From Rhodococcoides kroppenstedtii (lineage in GTDB: Bacteria; Actinomycetota; Actinomycetes; Mycobacteriales; Mycobacteriaceae): 64,000 nucleotides of DNA. Where the stretch lies: the NCBI RefSeq assembly GCF_900111805.1, contig NZ_FOJN01000007.1, forward strand, positions 62,001 through 126,000, in the 5' to 3' direction. The translations under genes were made by a program, and so were the position numbers. Positions within the stretch are counted from its first letter, which is position 1. Each line of letters starts with the position of its first letter. The notes below the pieces were generated by a model that was given only the letters and a program-made list of their open reading frames with translations, was not told the DNA's origin and did not search any database. Of the stretch, positions 57,394 through 64,000 are shown piece by piece.

Positions 57394-58615
57394 CCGGCGC
57401 GGAGGTTCGTGCGGGGGCCGGGAACGCCGACCGTCCGGCGACGACGGCCACCGTGGCCGGGATCAGGACGGCGACCGCGAACACCAGGACCGCGGTGATC
57501 GACAGGGCGTCGATCAGGCCGCCGCCGATGAGCGCGCCCGTGGCGATGCCCACCTGGAACGTCACGACGTACACGGCCGAGTAGGCGTCGGCCGATCCGG
57601 CGGGTGCGGAGTGCAGCACGGCGGACTGGATGCACACGGGAATCGTCGTGAAGGCCAGACCCCACAGCGCGATCGCGGCCACGGCCAGAACCGGAGTGGC
57701 TCCCGTCGGGACCGCCAGCAGGAGCAGCAGGACGCCGACCGCGGCCGTCACCGTCGACAGGACCACCACGGACGAGAGCCACGGCCGGCGGTCGTACGTG
57801 CGGCCGATCAGCCAGATGCCGACCACGCCGGCCAGGCCGTAGACGAAGAGCATCACCGACACCGCCCCGCCCGTCGATCCCAGCGCGCGCTCGACGATCA
57901 GGGCGAAGTAGGTGTAGCCCGCGAAGTGGCCGAGGACGGCCAGCAGCGTCACGCCGCACAGCAGGACGAGGGCCGGCGCCACCCGGGTCCGTCCGCCGCT
58001 CGTCCGACGGTCGGCCCGCGGCGCCGAGGGGAGAGTGGGGAGCAACCGGGCGAGCGCCAGGGTGATGATCAGCCCGATCACGCCGAGGGTGGCGGCGGCG
58101 ACGCGCCACCCCGCCCACTGACCCAGCGCGGAGGTGAGCGGATTGCCCGCCACCAGCGCGAGCGACGTGCCCGCGTAGACCAGGGCGATGGCCTTGCCGC
58201 GACGGCCGGGCACCACCAGCGACGCCGCGACCGGAGCGACCACCGCCCAGAACACTCCGTGCGTGGCCGCGCAGATCAAGCGGGCCGCCACGAGCATCGG
58301 GTAGCCGACGGCGACGGCCGACACCAACTGCGAGACCGCCAGCGCGGCGGCGGTCCCGACGACGACCGTGCGGCGATTCCACGACCGGACGGCGGCCATG
58401 AGCGGAAGCGTGACCACGGCGACGGCGTAGGCGTAGAAGGTCAGCAGCAGGCCGACGGCGGCCTCGCTCACGCCGAGGTCGCCCGACATCTCCGGCAGCA
58501 GGCCCACCGGCAACGTCTCTGCGGTGACGTAGACGAACGCCGTCGCCGCCAGGACCAGCAGAGCGGGGGTTGAGGATCGCTGCGCGCCGGCGGGCGCGGG
58601 GGAACCGGTGAGCAT
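57368..58615 (-). CDS. MFS exporter (AraJ/chloramphenicol-efflux-like, 12 TM)
   Basis: A 415-residue MFS protein: LLVLAATAFVYVTAETLPVGLLPEM, AAVGLLLTFYAYAVAVVTLP, WNRRTVVVGTAAALAV and AATHGVFWAVVAPVAASLV. The TAET-LPVGLLP start is typical of DHA1 sugar/drug efflux proteins. I chose ATG at 58615, since upstream sequence is the LacI operator region; a longer frame reaches 58789. It is probably repressed by the divergent LacI-type regulator. The 3' end overlaps the convergent MFS gene by 26 bases. Confidence 0.85.
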   Translation of the reverse strand: MLTGSPAPAGAQRSSTPALLVLAATAFVYVTAETLPVGLLPEMSGDLGVSEAAVGLLLTFYAYAVAVVTLPLMAAVRSWNRRTVVVGTAAALAVSQLVSAVAVGYPMLVAARLICAATHGVFWAVVAPVAASLVVPGRRGKAIALVYAGTSLALVAGNPLTSALGQWAGWRVAAATLGVIGLIITLALARLLPTLPSAPRADRRTSGGRTRVAPALVLLCGVTLLAVLGHFAGYTYFALIVERALGSTGGAVSVMLFVYGLAGVVGIWLIGRTYDRRPWLSSVVVLSTVTAAVGVLLLLLAVPTGATPVLAVAAIALWGLAFTTIPVCIQSAVLHSAPAGSADAYSAVYVVTFQVGIATGALIGGGLIDALSITAVLVFAVAVLIPATVAVVAGRSAFPAPARTSAPASAPASVP

Positions 58616-58616
58616 G

Positions 58617-58632
58617 TGTGTAACGATACACA
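58617..58632. promoter_or_regulatory. LacI-operator-like palindrome with central CG
   Basis: TGTGTAACGATACACA has 6-bp arms around a central CG and one mismatched pair, the form of LacI-family operators. It lies one base before the MFS ATG and 54 bases before the lacI-type gene, so it could block both. Confidence 0.65.
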
Positions 58633-58685
58633 GGCTGCGGAGCAGGGCAGACGACGGCCACCGCGGGCCCGGTACAGTCGGCGCG

Positions 58686-59756
58686 ATGTCCGATTCTCGA
58701 CCCCCCGACTCCGGATCCGCGCCGTCGGATCCGCGCCGCCGTGCGCCGACGATGGCCGACGTCGCGGCCGCCGCGGGCGTGTCGGTCATGACCGTCTCCT
58801 ACGCCTTCGGCCGGCCGGACCGGGTGTCCGACGAGACCCGACGGCGCGTGTTGGCCACCGCGGACACGCTCGGCTACACCGGACCCCACCGCGGCGCGCA
58901 GTCGCTCCGCCGCGGCCGCACCAACGATCTCGCGGTGGTGCTCACCGAGACCCTGACGTTCGCGTTCGACGATCCGCACGCGCGCCGGTTCTTCTCCGGC
59001 ATCGCCGACGCCTGCCTGGACACCGACACCGGCCTCGTGCTGCTGCCGAACGCGCGGGACGGCGTCGCGGTGCACCGGGTCCGTGACGCCGCCGTCGACG
59101 GGTACGTCTTTTGGACGACGGTGTACGACGACCCGGCGCTGTCCGCCGCCGTCGCGACGGGCCGGCCGGTCTGCGTGCAGGGCGGGCCCGCCGACGCCGG
59201 GGCGGCCGTGGTCACCATCGACGACACCGCGGCCGCCGAGGCGGTGGCGCGGGAGGGACTGCGCGGGGCCCGACGGCCGATGGTCCTGTCGTTCCCTGCC
59301 GATCGCGGCCGGCGTCGCGAGGTCGTCCACGGTCCCGATCCCGATCGCGTCGCCTTCCCCGTCACCCGCCACCGACTCCGCGGGTACCGCACCGCGGCCG
59401 AGGCCGCCGGTCTGTCGTGGGCGGAGGTCCCGGTGGTGTTCGGGGCGGGCAGTTTCCGCGCCGAGGGACGCCGCGCCGTGACCGAGTACCGGGACGTGCA
59501 CCGTCCCGATGCCGTGCTCGCCATGAGCGACGAGCTGGCGCTGGGGGCGATGGTCGAGCTGGGCGCCGACGTCGCCTCGGGCGCGGTCTCGGTGGTGGGC
59601 TGGGACGACTCGACCGAGGCGGCCGATGCCGGTCTGACCACCGTGGCGCAATCGCTCCACGAGCAGGGCCGCATCGCCGCACGCATCGCGCTGGGTGCCG
59701 AGGTCGACACGACGGCGCACTGGAGCCTCGTCACCCGCTCGTCCACCCGTTCCTGA
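58686..59756 (+). CDS. LacI-family transcriptional regulator
   Basis: A 356-residue regulator. The helix-turn-helix is TMADVAAAAGVSVMTVSYAF with the hinge RRRVLATADTLGY. The periplasmic-binding-protein-like ligand domain follows (NDLAVVLTETLTFAFDDPHARRFFSGI, PDAVLAMSDELALGAM, VSVVGWDDSTEAADAGLTTV). I chose ATG at 58686 over 58608, which lies before the operator. The ligand is probably a sugar or nucleoside-like compound exported by the divergent MFS protein (inference). Confidence 0.9.
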   Translation: MSDSRPPDSGSAPSDPRRRAPTMADVAAAAGVSVMTVSYAFGRPDRVSDETRRRVLATADTLGYTGPHRGAQSLRRGRTNDLAVVLTETLTFAFDDPHARRFFSGIADACLDTDTGLVLLPNARDGVAVHRVRDAAVDGYVFWTTVYDDPALSAAVATGRPVCVQGGPADAGAAVVTIDDTAAAEAVAREGLRGARRPMVLSFPADRGRRREVVHGPDPDRVAFPVTRHRLRGYRTAAEAAGLSWAEVPVVFGAGSFRAEGRRAVTEYRDVHRPDAVLAMSDELALGAMVELGADVASGAVSVVGWDDSTEAADAGLTTVAQSLHEQGRIAARIALGAEVDTTAHWSLVTRSSTRS

Positions 59757-59819
59757 CCCGTCACCACGCATCGCCGAACCCCCCACGGCCCCGGCTCGCC
59801 GGGAGTAGGTTCGCCCGTC

Positions 59820-60755
59820 ATGAGCGAGAGCACCGAGCGGGACACCGAGGTGGCGGATCAGGCCGAGCGGGTGGCCGCCGCCGCGCGCCTGCACATGAAG
59901 GACAAGCGTGCCGCGCAGTCGGGTGGTCTGTCCGGCGTGGTCGCCTCCCGCGCGGGCGACTGGGATCTGGACGACCAGGACATCGACCGCATGCGCAAGC
60001 AGGAGCGGCTGTGGAACCCGCTCGTGGACAAGTACTTCCGCATGGAGATCGACGGGTGGGAGAACGTCCCCGACGCGCCCGTCCTCCTCGTCGGAGTGCA
60101 CACCGGCGCACCGTTCGTCTGGGACGCGTGGACGGTCGGGGCGCAGTGGTGGCGGCGGTTCGGCCCGGATCGGCCCCTGCACGGCACCGCGCACGACGCG
60201 CTGATGGCCTTCCCGCTCATCGGCGGGCTCTTCCGCTCGATGGGAGTTCTCCCGGCCGCTCCCGATTCCATGGCGACCGCGCTGGCCGCGGGCCGCGACG
60301 TCATCGTCTGGCCGGGCGGGGAGGTCGACTCGCTTCGTCCGTGGCGCGACCGCGACGTGGCGACGCTCGCCGGGCGCACCGGATTCGTGAAACTCGCCAT
60401 CCGGTGCGGGGTCCCCATCGTGCCGATCGCGACCGTGGGCGGCGGCGACGCGATGCCGGTTCTCATCAAGGGGGACCGCCTGTCGCGGACGCTCCGACTC
60501 GACCGCATCGCCCGTCTGAAGGTCTTCCCGATCGCCGTGTCGCTGCCGTGGATCGTCGCGCCCGCCGCCCTCCCGCAGATCCCGCTGCCGGCGAAGATCC
60601 GCACCCGCTTCATGCCCGCGGTCACGGTCGAGCCGGACCTCGCGCTCGTCGACGACGAGGACTACGTGCAGGCCAAGTACGAGGAGGTCCGGCGCACCAT
60701 CCAGGAGGGGATGGACCAGCTGGCGCGCAAGCGGAAGTGGCCGCTGTTCCGCTAG
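59820..60755 (+). CDS. PlsC-like acyltransferase
   Basis: A 311-residue protein of the lysophospholipid acyltransferase superfamily. [17 protein letters not shown] carries the catalytic His, though the spacing to Asp is x7 rather than the usual x4, as in some actinobacterial lipid acyltransferases. Further blocks are [21 protein letters not shown] and [15 protein letters not shown] (the EGxR-like GGExD block), then [20 protein letters not shown] polar N-terminal 70 residues precede them. It probably acylates a lysolipid or diacylglycerol at the membrane. It stands 63 bases after the LacI gene. Confidence 0.8.
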   Translation: MSESTERDTEVADQAERVAAAARLHMKDKRAAQSGGLSGVVASRAGDWDLDDQDIDRMRKQERLWNPLVDKYFRMEIDGWENVPDAPVLLVGVHTGAPFVWDAWTVGAQWWRRFGPDRPLHGTAHDALMAFPLIGGLFRSMGVLPAAPDSMATALAAGRDVIVWPGGEVDSLRPWRDRDVATLAGRTGFVKLAIRCGVPIVPIATVGGGDAMPVLIKGDRLSRTLRLDRIARLKVFPIAVSLPWIVAPAALPQIPLPAKIRTRFMPAVTVEPDLALVDDEDYVQAKYEEVRRTIQEGMDQLARKRKWPLFR

Positions 60756-60801
60756 ACGAGGCACGAGCCGGGGCCGACGGACCCGGCCTACTGTGGACGG
60801 T

Positions 60802-61797
<996 letters not shown>

Positions 61798-61815
61798 GTG
61801 CGGTCGACCGCGTCT

Positions 61816-62625
61816 CTAGTTCTGGTCGAGCCGCACGGCGCGGACGAAGGTGTAGAGCAGGACCGGGATGGCAATGGTCAGCGCCACTACCGGGACCCAC
61901 ACCACCATGGCCCCCAGCACGGGCACGTCCGTGGTGAACAACTTCCACCCGATGATGGCCGTCACGCCGCCGGCGCTGAGCACCATGTGCGTCGCGAGCA
62001 TCCAGCGGTCGAGGAAAATTCCTGCGACCAGACCGAGGACCGCGAGGAACGCGGTCTTGCCGATCGCGAACTCGGGGGGCATGTCCGCCGTCAGGTTGGC
62101 GGCGACGATACCGATGTCGGCCAGGACCACGAAGACGAACAGGGTCCAGAGGCGTGGCCAGGAGATCACCAGCCACCACAGCGCGGCGGTGAACGCGAAG
62201 ACACCACAGCCGATCTGGATGCCGAGGGCCGGCTGGGTGCGCGCGCCGAAGCCGAAGAGGATTTCGAGGGTCGCGCACACGCCCATACCCGCGGTGAACA
62301 GCGCGATGAGGACGCGCACCACCCGCTCGTCGGTGAACGAGTACATCATTCCGACGATCCACTCGTACCGGCTCTCCAGCAGGCCGCGAGGGGCGTCGTC
62401 GTCCCGTTCGTCGCGCGGGTCACTACCGATGTCCGCGACGGAGTCCGCCGAGGGGTAGGACTCCGGGCGGGGGGACGCGTACGCCCGTGAGGGAGCGGAC
62501 GGGGTGAACGCGGTGCCGAACGCACCCGCGCCGCCGAACGCGCCGCCCTGCCCGTAGCTCTGAGGGTAGGTCTGCGGGAGGGGCTGGGGAAAGGGCTGGG
62601 GAATGCCCTCCGGTCCTGGTGCCAT
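61816..62625 (-). CDS. Multi-pass membrane protein with Pro/Gln/Gly-rich N-terminus, unknown function
   Basis: I do not recognise this 269-residue protein. The first 80 residues are disordered (PQPFPQPLPQTYPQSYGQGG, then Ser/Pro/Asp-rich). Six hydrophobic segments follow, including VRVLIALFTAGMGVCATLEI, GVFAFTAALWWLVISW, LWTLFVFVVLADIGIVAA and AMVVWVPVVALTIAIPVLL. It is convergent with the aldo/keto reductase gene (18 bases apart) and divergent from the TIGR03084 gene. Confidence 0.7.
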   Translation of the reverse strand: MAPGPEGIPQPFPQPLPQTYPQSYGQGGAFGGAGAFGTAFTPSAPSRAYASPRPESYPSADSVADIGSDPRDERDDDAPRGLLESRYEWIVGMMYSFTDERVVRVLIALFTAGMGVCATLEILFGFGARTQPALGIQIGCGVFAFTAALWWLVISWPRLWTLFVFVVLADIGIVAANLTADMPPEFAIGKTAFLAVLGLVAGIFLDRWMLATHMVLSAGGVTAIIGWKLFTTDVPVLGAMVVWVPVVALTIAIPVLLYTFVRAVRLDQN

Positions 62626-62785
62626 GTCGGTCCCGTTCCCTTCAGGTCATGCTCGATCGGTGCGCTCGGCGCGTCGGTGGGCGTGCCGAGGGGTCATGCG
62701 GTATAGGGGCGGACTGCCCGGTCCGGTCACCGTAAACCAGGACTTCGTCCCGGCGGGAGGGGAAGAGTGGGCCCCGTCAAGGTTC

Positions 62786-62799
62786 TGTGATGGATCACA
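62786..62799. promoter_or_regulatory. CRP/FNR-like palindrome TGTGAT-GG-ATCACA
   Basis: A perfect 6-2-6 palindrome in the 243-base divergent gap 62626-62868. Half-sites match CRP/GlxR (TGTGA, TCACA) but the spacing is two bases shorter than the usual 16-bp site, so the assignment is weak. Confidence 0.4.
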
Positions 62800-62820
62800 A
62801 GAACAGCGTGTCGTCCTAAC

Positions 62821-62840
62821 AAAGCAAGCGTGCTTGCTTT
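62821..62840. promoter_or_regulatory. TetR-type operator AAAGCAAGC-GT-GCTTGCTTT before the TIGR03084-atuA operon
   Basis: Perfect 9-bp arms around GT, 28 bases before the TIGR03084 start. It resembles operators of TetR regulators of acyl-CoA catabolism (the KstR2 site has similar CAAG/CTTG arms but a shorter spacer). The T-run after it could suggest a terminator, but the upstream gene points away. Confidence 0.65.
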
Positions 62841-62868
62841 TTTCAATCGTCGCTGGCACGGTGCTCAC

Positions 62869-63705
62869 ATGGCCGACACGGCCGCCGTGCTGGCGGACCT
62901 CCGCGCCGAGGGCGACGCCCTCGACGACCTGCTCACCGACGTCGACGAGGCGGGGTGGCGCACGCTCACTCCCGCCGACGGCTGGACCGTCGCCCACCAG
63001 ATCGCGCACCTGCACTGGACCGATCACGTCGCGGCGTTGACCGCGGCAGGGTCCGCGGGCGACGAGGACGCCGCCGCGGCGTTCGACGCCGTGATCGCCG
63101 AGGCGCTCGCCGATCCGGCGGGCTTCGTCGACGCCGCTGCCGCGGATCTCGCGGGTGAGCAGCCCAGCACGCTGCTGGCCCGGTGGCGTCTCGGGCGCTC
63201 GCAACTGCTCACCGTTCTGCCGGACGTCCCGGCCGGCACGCGTATCCGCTGGTTCGGCCCGCCGATGAGCGCGACGTCCATGGCCACCGCCCGACTCATG
63301 GAGACCTGGGCGCACGGACAGGACGTCGCCGACGCCCTCGGGGTGCCTCGCGAACCGACCGCCCGCCTGCGCCACGTCGCCCACCTCGGTGTGCGGACGC
63401 GCGAGTTCGCCTACTCGCTCCGCGGTCGCCCGGCGCCGGCCGCGCCCGTCCGCGTCGCCCTCACCGCGCCCGACGGCTCGGAATGGACCTGGGGACCGGA
63501 CGACGCGGACCAGCGGGTGAGCGGACCCGCTCTGGACTTCTGCCTGCTCGTGACCCAGCGTGTCCACCGCGACGACACCGCGCTGGTCACCCGCGGCGGC
63601 GACGCCGAGGAATGGCTGACGATCGCGCAGGCCTTCGCCGGGGCGCCGGGTAGCGGGCGTGCCCCGCGAACGGAGACGGCGGAGACCGCGGGGACGGCAC
63701 CGTGA
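62869..63705 (+). CDS. TIGR03084-family metal-binding (DinB-like) protein
   Basis: A 278-residue protein of the TIGR03084 family, related to mycothiol-dependent maleylpyruvate isomerase and DinB-like folds. GWTVAHQIAHLHWTDHVAAL gives the metal-binding histidines, METWAHGQDVADALG the third ligand block and HVAHLGVRTREFAY a helical return. I chose ATG at 62869 because the longer frame from 62830 runs through the operator. It overlaps the AtuA gene by GTGA. Its role in the pathway is unknown. Confidence 0.85.
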   Translation: MADTAAVLADLRAEGDALDDLLTDVDEAGWRTLTPADGWTVAHQIAHLHWTDHVAALTAAGSAGDEDAAAAFDAVIAEALADPAGFVDAAAADLAGEQPSTLLARWRLGRSQLLTVLPDVPAGTRIRWFGPPMSATSMATARLMETWAHGQDVADALGVPREPTARLRHVAHLGVRTREFAYSLRGRPAPAAPVRVALTAPDGSEWTWGPDDADQRVSGPALDFCLLVTQRVHRDDTALVTRGGDAEEWLTIAQAFAGAPGSGRAPRTETAETAGTAP

Positions 63706-64000
63706 CCGCCCTGCGCGTCGGCAACTGCTCCGGGTTCTACGGCGACCGGTTCTCGGCCATGCGCGAGATGCTGGACGGGGGCGAGCTCGACGTCCTCACC
63801 GGCGACTACCTGGCCGAGCTGACCATGCTGATCCTCGGCCGCGACCGCCTGAAGGATCCCACCCGCGGCTACGCCAAGACCTATCTGCGGCAACTCGAGG
63901 ACTGTCTCGGCACCGCCGTCGAGCGCGGGGTGACGCTCGTCAGCAACGCCGGTGGTCTCGCACCGGCGCGGTTGGCGGACGAGATCCGCGCCCTGGCGGA
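63702..64000 (+). CDS. AtuA-family (DUF1446) acyclic terpene utilisation protein, N-terminal part
   Basis: The first 99 codons are visible, running off the window edge. The sequence (ALRVGNCSGFYGDRFSAM, VLTGDYLAELTMLILGRDRL, GYAKTYLRQLEDCLG, RGVTLVSNAGGLAPARLADEI) is characteristic of AtuA/DUF1446, known from the citronellol/geraniol pathway of Pseudomonas. In actinobacteria, related operons go on with acyl-CoA carboxylase and dehydrogenase genes, which may follow outside the window (inference). The start GTG overlaps the previous stop. Confidence 0.85.
   Translation, partial: MTALRVGNCSGFYGDRFSAMREMLDGGELDVLTGDYLAELTMLILGRDRLKDPTRGYAKTYLRQLEDCLGTAVERGVTLVSNAGGLAPARLADEIRALA

Noticed and set aside
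62821..62843. Intrinsic terminator (hairpin followed by T-run)
   Set aside because: The preceding gene is on the other strand and diverges, so nothing needs terminating rightward. Symmetry and position fit an operator.

Overview
The window is chromosomal DNA of a high-GC actinobacterium of the Corynebacteriales, most likely a Rhodococcus or a close relative. The evidence is the very high G+C with GC-rich third codon positions, many GTG starts, translationally coupled ATGA/GTGA junctions, a complete actinobacterial mce operon (ABC ATPase, two YrbE permeases, MceA-F, two Mce-associated proteins) just upstream of rpoB-rpoC, and a DUF222/HNH (13E12-type) gene. The genus is an inference from gene content; no rRNA gene is present.

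Layout. 1-7.5 kb: a lipid or small-molecule locus with a truncated acyl-CoA dehydrogenase-like gene divergent from an alpha-oxoamine synthase gene that is coupled to a DUF2505 gene. These converge on a coupled operon of two paralogous 14-TM MFS exporters and an epimerase fused to an unusual C-terminal region. 7.9-19.6 kb: the mce lipid-import operon. 20.1-27.7 kb: rpoB and rpoC (rifampicin-sensitive genotype), closed by a strong intrinsic terminator. 27.8-36.2 kb: small enzymes, including two VOC proteins, an endonuclease/exonuclease/phosphatase-fold protein, a Tat-exported PhoD phosphatase, a class I cholesterol-oxidase-like GMC flavoenzyme, a SixA-type phosphatase, and two frameshifted genes (an LLM flavin monooxygenase and an MFS transporter).

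36.2-44.9 kb: a divergent glycan cluster with four glycosyltransferase-type genes leftward, and a WcbI-like protein, two glycosyltransferases and an SQR-like flavoprotein rightward. Two inverted repeats lie between the arms. I regard it as the best candidate for an undescribed biosynthetic system. 44.9-52.9 kb: DUF222/HNH protein, TetR regulator with a divergent membrane protein, a 1070-residue SARP/AfsR-type regulator, and a cytochrome P450 behind a clear inverted-repeat operator. 52.9-64 kb: an Asp-nucleophile alpha/beta hydrolase, a PadR regulator facing a DUF1707/2TM membrane protein across twin palindromes, an acyl-ACP thioesterase coupled to aroQ, a frameshifted MFS gene, an MFS exporter and LacI regulator sharing a palindrome, an acyltransferase, an aldo/keto reductase, a Pro/Gln-rich membrane protein, and the start of a TIGR03084-AtuA operon behind a palindromic operator.

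The genes form several local circuits (regulator plus palindrome plus divergent target) around a housekeeping core. Three of the four apparent frame breaks need exactly one more C/G in a five-base C/G run, so base-calling error must be excluded before those genes are called pseudogenes.
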